Part shown: positions 1 to 6,941 of the stretch, piece after piece | Layout: the number at the start of each line of letters is the position of its first letter | Position numbering within the stretch: position 1 is the stretch's first letter | Position numbers and translations under genes: made by a program | Assembly (NCBI GenBank): GCA_024998705.1 | Contig: JACOEF010000470.1 | Coordinates: forward strand, 1 to 8,205 | Length of the DNA stretch: 8,205 nucleotides | Direction of reading: 5' to 3' | Source: Nitrospira sp. | Lineage (GTDB): Bacteria > Nitrospirota > Nitrospiria > Nitrospirales > Nitrospiraceae | Notes under the pieces: model-generated | What the model saw: the letters and a program-made list of their open reading frames with translations, nothing else | Database searches by the model: none | Told to the model about the DNA's origin: nothing

Positions 1-110
1 CCAAAGTCGTCCCGGTCGCGGAGCACCCCATGAAGATGCCACATGCCACCTCGCCGACCGTACCCTTATCTGCTTCCCGTGAAGCCCTTGCGAAGGTGAG
101 CCCGCGATGA
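1..110 (+). CDS. C-terminal tail of upstream Complex I subunit, probably NuoM (partial)
   Basis: An open frame enters from the left edge and ends with TGA at 108-110. It gives 35 residues ending ...EALAKVSPR. The tail is hydrophilic and rich in Pro, Ser, Thr and His, with no membrane segment. The stop overlaps the nuoN ATG in an ATGA arrangement, which indicates translational coupling and a shared operon. In most bacteria the gene directly before nuoN is nuoM, another proton-pumping membrane subunit of NADH:quinone oxidoreductase, so NuoM is the best guess from context. The visible residues carry no family motif, so the identity is inferred from gene order only. Confidence 0.6.
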   Translation, partial: KVVPVAEHPMKMPHATSPTVPLSASREALAKVSPR

Positions 111-1603
111 CTTTTTCCCTGACCCTCTCAGCCAGCGACCTGTTGCTCCTCCTGCCAGAGCTCTTTCTGACGGCCTGGCTCTGCGTCATCCTGATCGTCG
201 ATTTTTCATTCAAACGAATCGTACAAGAACAGCTGGCCTATCTCAGCATTCTTGGATTGATGATTACACTGGGCTGCCTCGCCTGGTTTGACATGACCGG
301 TATTACCGGCACGCTCTTCGCCAAAATGTTCGTGCTGGATCGGATGGCGATCTTCTTCAAGGTAATGATTCTCCTTGCGACGATCCTGGTCATTCTGCTC
401 TCCATCGATTACGTACACCGGTTTTCTTTCTTCCGAGGCGAATACTACTTCCTCGTCGTCATGTCGGCATTAGGCATGATGTTCATGACCTCGGCCAACG
501 ATCTGCTGTCGCTGTTCGTCACCCTTGAGTTCGCGACATTCGGGTTTTATGTCCTCGTGTCCTATCTGCGCGACGATATGGCGTCCAACGAGGCGGGTCT
601 CAAATTTTTCATCCTCGGGGTCTTTGCCGCCGGTTTGCTCGCCTACGGCATCAGCCTGGTCTACGGCGAAACAGGCAAACTGGTCTTTTCGGATATGGCC
701 GGCGCGACTCCGACCACCGGTCTCGTCATCGGGTTCCTGCTCATTTTTGCCGCGTTGGGGTTCAAGATCGGCGCCGTGCCGTTTCATTCCTGGATCCCTG
801 ACACCTACCACGGTACACCGACGCCCGTGACGGCCTTCCTCTCGATCGCACCCAAAGTGGCCGCCTTTGCAATTCTCCTGCGCCTGTTCCTCGTGGCATT
901 GGCGACTCTCAAGCCGGCCTGGGCATTGCTGATCGTAGCCGCATCCATCCTCTCCATGACCTATGGCAACATCGTGGCCATCGCCCAACGCAATGTGAAA
1001 CGCCTGTTGGCCTATTCCGGCATTGCGCAGGTCGGCAACGTCCTGATTGGCCTCGCGGCGGGAACCAAGATGGGGACCGATTCCATTTTGTTCTACCTCC
1101 TGACCTACCTCTTTGCGAACCTCGGCGCCTTCGCCGTCATCATGGCGATCAGCAACGCAGTGGGCAGCGATGAAATCGACGACTACCGCGGCCTTAACCG
1201 GCGCTCGCCCTTTCTGGCTTTTGCGATGTTGATTTTCCTGTTGTCGCTGGCCGGGGTACCTCCGCTCGCGGGTTTCATCGGCAAACTATATATCTTTGTC
1301 GCAGCGATCAAGGAAGGCCTCTACGTCCTGATTACGGTGGGCCTGATCAACATCGTCGTGTCGATGTACTACTACCTGATTGTCGTCAAGAAAATGTACA
1401 TCAACGAACCCCTCGATTCTTCTCCCATCAAGACCACGGGCCCCCTGCGGGCGGTGATTTATGTCGGCCTCGCGGGAACGCTGGTGATCGGCATCTATCC
1501 ACAACCGTTCCTCGACTGGGCCGTGTCGGCTACTTTGATGTTTTCGAATCTCCTCGGCCCTGCTGCCTCTCTGACGCCCCCCGTGACTCCCTTCGGTGGA
1601 TAG
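107..1603 (+). CDS. nuoN: NADH-quinone oxidoreductase subunit N
   Basis: NuoN is an antiporter-like, proton-translocating subunit in the membrane arm of respiratory Complex I. The 498-residue product is close to the usual length (about 485 in E. coli) and is almost entirely hydrophobic, with many predicted membrane helices. The proton-antiporter core is clear around residues 218-260, with VPFHSWIPDTYHGTPTPVTAF followed by SIAPK. Charged residues matching those known to matter in NuoN are visible: Glu141 in the fifth helix region, Lys166, Lys220, Lys250 and Lys393 (in FIGKLY). The AGVPPLAGFIGK motif near residue 382 is also typical. The ATG at 107 is supported by a GGTGA ribosome site at 95-99 and by the ATGA overlap with the preceding gene. 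It is probably the last gene of the nuo operon, because the following genes are signalling proteins. No frame damage is seen. Confidence 0.97.
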   Translation: MTFSLTLSASDLLLLLPELFLTAWLCVILIVDFSFKRIVQEQLAYLSILGLMITLGCLAWFDMTGITGTLFAKMFVLDRMAIFFKVMILLATILVILLSIDYVHRFSFFRGEYYFLVVMSALGMMFMTSANDLLSLFVTLEFATFGFYVLVSYLRDDMASNEAGLKFFILGVFAAGLLAYGISLVYGETGKLVFSDMAGATPTTGLVIGFLLIFAALGFKIGAVPFHSWIPDTYHGTPTPVTAFLSIAPKVAAFAILLRLFLVALATLKPAWALLIVAASILSMTYGNIVAIAQRNVKRLLAYSGIAQVGNVLIGLAAGTKMGTDSILFYLLTYLFANLGAFAVIMAISNAVGSDEIDDYRGLNRRSPFLAFAMLIFLLSLAGVPPLAGFIGKLYIFVAAIKEGLYVLITVGLINIVVSMYYYLIVVKKMYINEPLDSSPIKTTGPLRAVIYVGLAGTLVIGIYPQPFLDWAVSATLMFSNLLGPAASLTPPVTPFGG

Positions 1604-1753
1604 GGAATAGCGCCGGGCAGACTCCACGATTTCGATCAAATCCCTTCTCGTATCAATACCTTCTGTTACAATACAGCGTGCAGTTCTTTGAGCAACTACT
1701 CAAGGCACCGCTGCCCTGAGCAGCCCCGCTTCATTCTTCCGCGTGGATTTCCT
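1604..1753 (+). promoter_or_regulatory. Intergenic region with weak promoter candidate for the signalling cluster
   Basis: This 150-bp gap separates nuoN from the histidine kinase. A TACAAT hexamer at 1667-1672 is a good -10 match, but no convincing -35 box lies 16-18 bp upstream. An imperfect inverted repeat follows, with CTTTGAG at 1686-1692, loop CAACTA and CTCAAGG at 1699-1705, including one G-T pair. It would lie in the leader of a transcript starting near 1679. No GC-rich hairpin with a T-run is present after nuoN, so read-through from the nuo operon cannot be excluded. This is a candidate only. Confidence 0.25.
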
Positions 1754-3253
1754 ATGGGCATGGACGAACCGAAACCTCAACAGGTCGTCGACGCAGACGT
1801 CGAGTGCGTCCTTCCCACCCCTCCCTGGAACCAGCGCATGCTCACCCGCCTCTCGATTGTCCTCCCGTGGGTGCTGGCATTTCAGCAGCGGTCCATTGAA
1901 CAGCGCGTCCTGGCTGGCTTCGGACTCGTATTTGCGGGCATCCTGGTCATTTCCGCCATCTCGTATCGCAACATGACGGTCTTGATCCGCAACGGTCACC
2001 ACGATCAACGGAGTCATGAGTTCATCCAGTCCCTGGCCGCAACGGGGGAAGCCATCGACGACGCCGCGAACGGCCACCGGCGGTTTCTCGTCACCGGTGA
2101 CGAGAGTTACCTGGCCGCCTACAATACGCTGCGGGAACGTGCACCGGAGTACATCGGGTACCTGCGGGACCTCACGGACGTGGACAGCATCCAGCGTGGG
2201 CGCGTCGCACAACTCGAGCAGCTGATTTCACAGCAACTGCGCGAAGAACGCGCCGCCATCGACTTGAGAAACGACACGGGATTCGAATCGGTACGGACGA
2301 TGGCCTTGGCCGGTGTCGCCAGAACCGCTCTCGACTCCGCGCGTCGGCTCCAGGCTCAGATGGAACAGGACGAGACCAAGGCCCTCGCACAACGGGTGAT
2401 CGAATCCACCACGACCACGCGCTCCAGCATCATCCTTCTGATCATCGGCGCCCTCCTGCTCTTCGTCCTCCTGGTAGCGGTGTATTACCTGATTCGTCAT
2501 GACATTACCGCCCGCCGTCGGATCGCGGAGGAGCTCCACCGACGGGGAGAACGCCTGGAGGCAGCCAACAAGGAACTCGAAGCCTTCAGCTACTCCGTGT
2601 CACACGATTTGCGCGCACCGCTGCGGCATATCGACGGCTACGCGTCGCTGCTCACGAAAGCGGCGTCCATCTCCCTCGACGACAAGGCCAAACGGTATCT
2701 CCTGACGATTTCTGAATCAGCCACCAAAATGGGACAACTCATCGACGATCTGTTAGTCTTTTCCCGCATGGGCCGTCAGGAAATGTTGCACGGGACGGTC
2801 AACCTCAACCAATTGATCGCATCCGTGCTGCATGATCTTCGACATGACTTGCAAGATCGGACGATCTCATGGACAATCGCTCAACTCCCGGATGTCACGG
2901 GGGACGCAGCCATGCTACGGCAGGTGTTTATGAATCTGGTGGCCAACGCCATCAAGTTTACCGGGACGCAAGCGCAAGCCTCTATTGAGATCGGAAGCCG
3001 GATGAACGGGCAGGATGAAGCAGTGTTATTCGTACGAGACAATGGGGTAGGATTTGATATGCAGTACGCCAACAAACTGTTCGGCGTCTTTCAGCGGCTC
3101 CATCGAGCGGATGAGTTCGAGGGAACCGGCATCGGACTAGCCAATGTCCGACGCATCATGCACCGACATGGCGGGAAAGCCTGGGCAGAAGGCGCGCTCG
3201 GCGAAGGCGCAACCTTTTACGTCAGCCTCCCGATGGCAAGGACATCGGCATGA
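1754..3253 (+). CDS. CHASE3-domain membrane sensor histidine kinase
   Basis: This is a two-component sensor kinase of about 499 residues. From the ATG at 1754, a hydrophobic helix lies at about residues 54-72. It is followed by a periplasmic CHASE3-like sensor region (DAANGHRRFLVTGDESYLAAYN at 103-124, then LRNDTGFESVRTMALAG) and a second helix at about 225-247. The HisKA domain follows, with phospho-acceptor His284 in FSYSVSHDLRAPLRHIDGY. The HATPase domain has an N box (MNLVANAIKF, Asn398), a G1 box (DNGVGF, 429-434) and a G2 box (EGTGIGL, 456-462). There is no HAMP or PAS domain between membrane and kinase. An in-frame TTG at 1688 would add 22 residues. Neither start has a clear ribosome site, and ATG is preferred because a TTG start would sit inside an inverted repeat and leave almost no leader. 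The gene overlaps the next by ATGA, so that regulator is its likely partner. The signal sensed is unknown. Confidence 0.93.
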   Translation: MGMDEPKPQQVVDADVECVLPTPPWNQRMLTRLSIVLPWVLAFQQRSIEQRVLAGFGLVFAGILVISAISYRNMTVLIRNGHHDQRSHEFIQSLAATGEAIDDAANGHRRFLVTGDESYLAAYNTLRERAPEYIGYLRDLTDVDSIQRGRVAQLEQLISQQLREERAAIDLRNDTGFESVRTMALAGVARTALDSARRLQAQMEQDETKALAQRVIESTTTTRSSIILLIIGALLLFVLLVAVYYLIRHDITARRRIAEELHRRGERLEAANKELEAFSYSVSHDLRAPLRHIDGYASLLTKAASISLDDKAKRYLLTISESATKMGQLIDDLLVFSRMGRQEMLHGTVNLNQLIASVLHDLRHDLQDRTISWTIAQLPDVTGDAAMLRQVFMNLVANAIKFTGTQAQASIEIGSRMNGQDEAVLFVRDNGVGFDMQYANKLFGVFQRLHRADEFEGTGIGLANVRRIMHRHGGKAWAEGALGEGATFYVSLPMARTSA

Positions 3254-3717
3254 CTCTCACCAAACCCATTTTACTGGCGGAAGATAATCCACGCGATGCG
3301 GAACTGGCGCTGGCGGCGATGGAGGAACACCACCTGGCCGACAAAGTCATTCTCTGTCATGACGGCGCGGAGGTGTTGGATTACCTCTACTGCCGCTGCC
3401 CTTTCAAGACTCGCCTCCAAGGCAATCCAGCCGTCGTCCTCCTCGATTTGAAAATGCCGAAAGTCGACGGCCTGGAGGTGTTGCGCACGATCAAAAACGA
3501 CGCTGCCCTAAAACCGATCCCGGTCGTCATGCTCACCTCCTCCCGCGAAGAGCGGGACCTGGTGGAAAGTTATGCCTTGGGCGCGAACGCCTATGTGGTG
3601 AAACCGGTCGAGTTTCATCAGTTCCTCAAGGCCGTGAAGGAGCTCGGTGTATTCTGGGGGATGATCAACGAGCCCCCTCCCGAAGCGCTAAGCCGCGCAA
3701 CCGGCCGATCGACGTAA
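3250..3717 (+). CDS. Single-domain response regulator, Rcp1/CheY-like
   Basis: This is a stand-alone receiver domain of 155 residues. The acidic pair Glu11-Asp12 is in LLAEDNPRDAEL, and the phospho-acceptor is Asp66 in VVLLDLKMPKVDG. Thr96 (MLTSS) and Lys118 (VVKPV) complete the active site. The insert around DYLYCRCPFKTR and the C-terminal LGVFWGMINEPPP stretch are typical of the Rcp1-type family that partners phytochrome-like histidine kinases. No DNA-binding or enzymatic domain follows. The ATG overlaps the kinase stop (ATGA) and has an AAGGA ribosome site at 3238-3242 with 7-nt spacing, so the two are translationally coupled. I infer that it takes phosphate from the upstream kinase and either binds a target protein or passes phosphate onward in a relay. 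Confidence 0.93.
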   Translation: MTLTKPILLAEDNPRDAELALAAMEEHHLADKVILCHDGAEVLDYLYCRCPFKTRLQGNPAVVLLDLKMPKVDGLEVLRTIKNDAALKPIPVVMLTSSREERDLVESYALGANAYVVKPVEFHQFLKAVKELGVFWGMINEPPPEALSRATGRST

Positions 3718-3749
3718 CCCTGACAGGCCCCCTGTTCTCGGTACACACG

Positions 3750-5387
3750 ATGTCTCAGCCGCTGCGCATCATCCATCTCGAGAGCAACTCCGCCGACGCG
3801 GCGCTCATCGCCACTGCCCTCAAAGATGCCGACATTCCGTGCCAGCTCAAGCGCGTCCAGACGCGGGAGGAGTTTCTGGCGGCCCTCCGCCAGGAGGGGT
3901 TCAGTCTCATTCTCGCCGACACCGCAGTCCCCGGTTTCGACGGCGCCGACGCCCTCTCGCTCACGCGAACCCTGCATCCGGACATGCCGTTTCTCTTTGT
4001 CTCCAGTGCCCAAGGAGAAGAGTTCGCCATCGACATGATGCAGCGTGGAGCCACCGACTACATCTCCAAGCAGCGTCTTGGACGTCTGGGCCCCTCCATC
4101 AAGCGAACCCTGCGCGAACTCGACGAACGGCTGGAACGCAGACGGGCGGAAGACGCGCTGCGCATGAGCGAAAAGCAATTTCGTCAGGCCCAGAAGATGG
4201 AAGCCGTCGGGCGGCTCGCAGGAGGACTCGCCCATGATTTCAACAATCTGTTGACGGGCATCATGGGACATAGCCAGGTCCTCCTGGGAGAATTGCACCC
4301 CGATCATCCCATCCGTACCAAGATTGAAGAGATGCAGAAAGCCGGCGGACGCGCCGCAAGCCTCATTCGCCAACTCATGGCCTTCAGTCGGAAACAGGCG
4401 GTGGAACCGAAAGCCCTGTCGCTCAACTCGGTCGTCGGCAATGTAGACAGCATGCTCCGGCGACTCATCGGTGAAGATATTCAGCTGGTCATCCGCCCCG
4501 ATCCCTATGACGGCCATGTGAACGCCGACCCCAGCCAACTGGAACAGGTCCTCATGAATCTGGTCGTGAATGCGCGGGATGCCATGCCGAACGGAGGCCT
4601 GCTGGCGATTGAAACGTCGCAAACAGAACTCACACGGACCCCGATGCATCATCTACATCCACTCCCATTGGGACAATATGTGAAACTGACCGTCACCGAT
4701 ACCGGGTGCGGCATGGATGCCGACGTCCTCTCCCATTTATTCGAACCGTTTTTTACCACCAAGGAAGAGCACAAAGGCACGGGACTGGGCTTGTCCACCG
4801 TGTTCGGTATCGTCACGACCTGCGGAGGCGGCATCGATGTGTGGAGCCAGGTCGGACATGGCACCACCTTTGACCTGTATTTCCCGCGCGTGAACCCGCA
4901 AGCGTCGGTGGCGAATACCACGGTCCCTCAGGGCCACCTGCGCCAGGGATCGGAAACCATTCTTCTCGTCGAAGATGATACCGGGGTACGCGACCTGGTC
5001 CGTCACGAACTGCTCAAAACCGGCTACCAGGTGCTTGAGGCCAAGAATGGAGTCGAAGCCTGTCTCACGGCCACACAACAGAGTTACCATGTGGACCTCT
5101 TGCTCACCGACGTGGTGATGCCGGGAATGAACGGTCGCGAACTCGCCCAGCACCTGTGCGTGATTAAGCCGAATCTTCGAGTGCTGTTCATGTCGGGGTA
5201 CCTGGATGATATCTCCGTGAATAAGGGCATGAACCCCCACCGTACGACATTTCTACAAAAGCCCTTTACCCCGGATGTGCTCCTACGCACAATTCGCGCC
5301 TTGCTCGACTCCTCCGCGCCCGGCACGGTCAATGCGCAACACCCCTCCACACCAGACCAGGCCCCACGTAGCGCGCGAGCGTCCTGA
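3750..5387 (+). CDS. Hybrid histidine kinase, REC-HisKA-HATPase-REC
   Basis: This soluble 545-residue hybrid kinase has no membrane segment or signal peptide. The N-terminal receiver (about 5-122) has Asp57 ([13 protein letters not shown]), Ser85 or Ser86, and Lys107. Its acidic pocket reads Glu11-Ser12 instead of two acidic residues. A coiled-coil-like, charged linker (about 120-148) leads to HisKA with His162 in [18 protein letters not shown], then HATPase with [20 protein letters not shown] (317-322), FEPFFTTK and [10 protein letters not shown]. The C-terminal receiver (about 401-520) looks complete: Glu408-Asp409-Asp410, Asp454 ([13 protein letters not shown]), Ser482 and Lys504 (QKPF). 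The last 25 residues are polar and probably disordered. It starts 32 bp after the response regulator, with no clear ribosome site and a small GACAGG/CCTGTT dyad (3722-3736) in the gap. Context suggests it belongs to the same relay. No output domain is present. Confidence 0.93.
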   Translation: MSQPLRIIHLESNSADAALIATALKDADIPCQLKRVQTREEFLAALRQEGFSLILADTAVPGFDGADALSLTRTLHPDMPFLFVSSAQGEEFAIDMMQRGATDYISKQRLGRLGPSIKRTLRELDERLERRRAEDALRMSEKQFRQAQKMEAVGRLAGGLAHDFNNLLTGIMGHSQVLLGELHPDHPIRTKIEEMQKAGGRAASLIRQLMAFSRKQAVEPKALSLNSVVGNVDSMLRRLIGEDIQLVIRPDPYDGHVNADPSQLEQVLMNLVVNARDAMPNGGLLAIETSQTELTRTPMHHLHPLPLGQYVKLTVTDTGCGMDADVLSHLFEPFFTTKEEHKGTGLGLSTVFGIVTTCGGGIDVWSQVGHGTTFDLYFPRVNPQASVANTTVPQGHLRQGSETILLVEDDTGVRDLVRHELLKTGYQVLEAKNGVEACLTATQQSYHVDLLLTDVVMPGMNGRELAQHLCVIKPNLRVLFMSGYLDDISVNKGMNPHRTTFLQKPFTPDVLLRTIRALLDSSAPGTVNAQHPSTPDQAPRSARAS

Positions 5388-5428
5388 CTCATCTCGCACA
5401 GACCACACAGGCAGAGCGCTCGACGAAT

Positions 5429-5458
5429 TTGACCCCCTGGGCCCATCCTTTTTATACT
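5429..5458 (+). promoter_or_regulatory. Sigma70-like promoter upstream of the DUF2233 gene
   Basis: TTGACC at 5429-5434 and TATACT at 5453-5458 each match the consensus at 5 of 6 positions and are separated by 18 bp. Transcription would start near 5465. An 8-bp palindrome, TGGGCCCA, occupies 5438-5445 within the spacer, and the stretch just before the -10 is a run of five T. It lies in the 129-bp gap after the hybrid kinase, so it would separate the glycosidase-family gene from the signalling cluster. No terminator is visible between the kinase stop and this promoter. Confidence 0.55.
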
Positions 5459-5466
5459 GAAGTCCC

Positions 5467-5520
5467 ATGAGATCTCCTGCACGGCCCGACGTCGAGAAGG
5501 TACCGCGTACTGGGATATGA
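5467..5520 (+). CDS. Possible 17-codon leader ORF overlapping the DUF2233 start
   Basis: An ATG at 5467 opens a 17-codon frame (MRSPARPDVEKVPRTGI) that stops with TGA at 5518-5520. That stop overlaps the ATG of the DUF2233 gene at 5517 (ATGA) and touches the second in-frame ATG at 5520. If the promoter at 5429-5458 fires near 5465, this ATG would be almost leaderless. The main gene lacks a well-spaced ribosome site, its best GAGAAGG being at 5494-5500 and 16 nt away, so coupling to this frame could help initiate it. A frame this short can easily arise by chance, and the peptide resembles nothing I recognise. Confidence 0.22.
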   Translation: MRSPARPDVEKVPRTGI

Positions 5521-6446
5521 TGAATGACAGCCGCACACAGAGTCGGCGACCCGTTTACCGGATGGCGCTCCTATTCTGGAGTCTGATGGCCCTTTCCATC
5601 GGCAACGGACCCCAGACCGTCACGGCTGCCACCACAGGGGTCCCATGGGAACGATTGGTCACGGGCATGCACGTGGCGTTCTGGAGCCCCATCGACGCCT
5701 GCCCTCAGGTTCCGTCCCTTCTCATGCTGCAGATCGATCCTGAACGGTTTCGATTTACCATCTATCAGTATCGCGATGAAGGCCTCCGCACCCCGCTCTC
5801 CATTCACGACTGGCAGCAACGGACCGATGCATACGTGCTGTTTAACGCAGGCCTGTTTCGCGAAGATTATTCGTACCTGGGTGTCTTGCTGAAAAACGGG
5901 CGTTCACTCGGCAGCAAGAAGCATCATTCGTGGCAAGGGCTGTTCGCGGCGGAACCGATCGACGGGAAACTCCGGAAAGCCCGCGTGCTGGACCTGGCCT
6001 TCGACGGATTTGCAGAAGAGGCTCCGCTCTACCGGGAAGCGGCGCAATCCCTGATGCTGTTCGACAGGACAGGGAAGCTCCGGGTTCGGGACAGCGGAAA
6101 ACGGGCGTTTCAAACCGTGGTGGCCGAAGACGGGGAGGGCGCCATTCTCGTCATCAAGACAGCGGATGTCGTCTCGCTGCATCACCTCGCCGACTGCCTG
6201 CATCGGCAACTGCCGTCGATTCAGCAGGCCATGGCCATGGACGGAGGCGCTTCGTCCGATGTCATTGCGAGCCCGGATCTGCTCCACGCCACCCAGGAAA
6301 CCACCACGCAAGCCACATGGCGATCGCTCCTGGCGGGCAACATCGGTGTGCATATTCCACTGCCGACCGTCATCGGCATCAGCCCACGGACACCGACGCG
6401 CAGCCTCCCGTCCCCAAACACCGCAAGCTCATCACGCGACCGATGA
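5517..6446 (+). CDS. Exported phosphodiester glycosidase family (NAGPA/DUF2233) protein
   Basis: The 309-residue product begins with basic residues and a hydrophobic stretch (about 16-38, MALLFWSLMALSIGN...VTAA), which looks like a Sec signal peptide. The mature part fits the family related to the human uncovering enzyme NAGPA. It has a conserved NAGLF at 110-114 within YVLFNAGLFREDYSYLGVLL, then a QSLMLFDRTGK segment near 177 and AMAMDGGASSDV at 238-249 with the characteristic Asp-Gly-Gly-Ala-Ser. Family members cleave sugar phosphodiesters, and many bacterial ones are linked to envelope or exopolysaccharide metabolism. The substrate here cannot be read from the sequence. The C-terminal 25 residues are Pro/Ser/Thr-rich and probably disordered. 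The start at 5517 has no good ribosome site, and Met2 (5520) or Met16 (5562) are alternatives. The stop lies 6 bp from the convergent rhodanese-like gene. Confidence 0.85.
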   Translation: MMNDSRTQSRRPVYRMALLFWSLMALSIGNGPQTVTAATTGVPWERLVTGMHVAFWSPIDACPQVPSLLMLQIDPERFRFTIYQYRDEGLRTPLSIHDWQQRTDAYVLFNAGLFREDYSYLGVLLKNGRSLGSKKHHSWQGLFAAEPIDGKLRKARVLDLAFDGFAEEAPLYREAAQSLMLFDRTGKLRVRDSGKRAFQTVVAEDGEGAILVIKTADVVSLHHLADCLHRQLPSIQQAMAMDGGASSDVIASPDLLHATQETTTQATWRSLLAGNIGVHIPLPTVIGISPRTPTRSLPSPNTASSSRDR

Positions 6447-6452
6447 CCAGAC

Positions 6453-6878
6453 CTAGCGAGCAGGGGCGACGGGAAACCCAGCCTCCATCCAGGCATTCAT
6501 GCTGCCCACGACATTGTAGACGTGCGTGTAGCCCAGATCGGCCAACGTTTCAGCGGCAATGTTGCTGCGATGGCCGGACTGGAAATACACAACAATATGA
6601 TCGTCCAGGGCCGCGCCAAGTTCCCGATGCCGCGCCTGCATCTCACGAAAGTCGATGTTTCGATCGGTCCCCGGAATCATGCCGGAGACATGCTCCTCAG
6701 GCGAACGCACATCGACCAACAGAAACCCCTTCGCCCCCGTCGAAGGGGCCTTCAGTAAACCGGCTCGCAGTTGCTGCACCGTCAACGTATAGGAATGATA
6801 TGCGAAGATGGCCTGAGGCCCCTCCAAGAGAAGGCCACACAGCACTCCCAGACAGAGAAGACCGCTCAGATATCTCAT
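6453..6878 (-). CDS. Exported rhodanese-like domain protein lacking the catalytic Cys
   Basis: From the ATG at 6878, the 141-residue product has a clear signal peptide (MRYLSGLLCLGVLCGLLLEG...AIFA, cleavage likely after Ala26). One rhodanese domain follows. LLVDVRSPEEHVSGMIPG at 53-70 is the first conserved block, and NVVGSMNAWMEAGFPV near 122-137 is the last. The active-site loop reads VYFQSGHRS, so Phe99 sits where sulfurtransferases have the persulfide-forming Cys (usual form YCxSGxR). Normal sulfur transfer is therefore not expected, and a binding or scaffold role is an inference. The start at 6878 is preferred over an upstream in-frame ATG (6899) because AAAGGAG (complement of 6887-6893) is spaced 8 nt from it and the signal peptide then begins correctly. 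It is divergent from the small lipoprotein-like gene, with 63 bp between them. Confidence 0.88.
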   Translation of the reverse strand: MRYLSGLLCLGVLCGLLLEGPQAIFAYHSYTLTVQQLRAGLLKAPSTGAKGFLLVDVRSPEEHVSGMIPGTDRNIDFREMQARHRELGAALDDHIVVYFQSGHRSNIAAETLADLGYTHVYNVVGSMNAWMEAGFPVAPAR

Positions 6879-6886
6879 GGTTGCCA

Positions 6887-6893
6887 CTCCTTT
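6887..6893 (-). promoter_or_regulatory. Ribosome binding site fixing the rhodanese-like gene start
   Basis: On the minus strand this reads AAAGGAG, 8 nt before the ATG at 6878. It lies downstream of the alternative ATG at 6899, so it supports the shorter 141-residue protein whose N-terminus is a well-formed signal peptide. Confidence 0.7.
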
Positions 6894-6941
6894 AGTCATG
6901 CCAAACAGGTTATCTGACGTACGGTCTATGATAGGAGCCCT

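Noticed and set aside
470..988. 172-codon minus-strand frame inside nuoN
   Set aside because: The translation is highly charged and motif-free. It is the mirror image of membrane-helix codons in a well-supported nuoN.
1628..1642. GATTT/AAATC dyad as a nuoN terminator
   Set aside because: The stem is only 5 bp, AT-rich, and not followed by a T-run.
3722..3736. GACAGG/CCTGTT dyad after the response regulator as a terminator
   Set aside because: It has a short stem, a 3-nt loop and no T-run, and the hybrid kinase start lies only 14 bp beyond it, which fits continued transcription.
3618..4652. 344-codon open frame on the minus strand across the hybrid kinase
   Set aside because: It lies opposite a kinase whose domains are all intact. 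The translation has no recognisable motif, and long antisense frames are common in GC-rich genes.
5930..6895. 321-codon plus-strand frame across the DUF2233 and rhodanese-like genes
   Set aside because: It is rich in Arg, Pro and Ser with no domain, spans two genes with clear family motifs and signal peptides on both strands, and has no supporting start.
6927..6932. TATGAT as a -10 box for the small lipoprotein-like gene
   Set aside because: Transcription would start around 6939, after the good AGGAG ribosome site, and no -35 box is found at the right distance.
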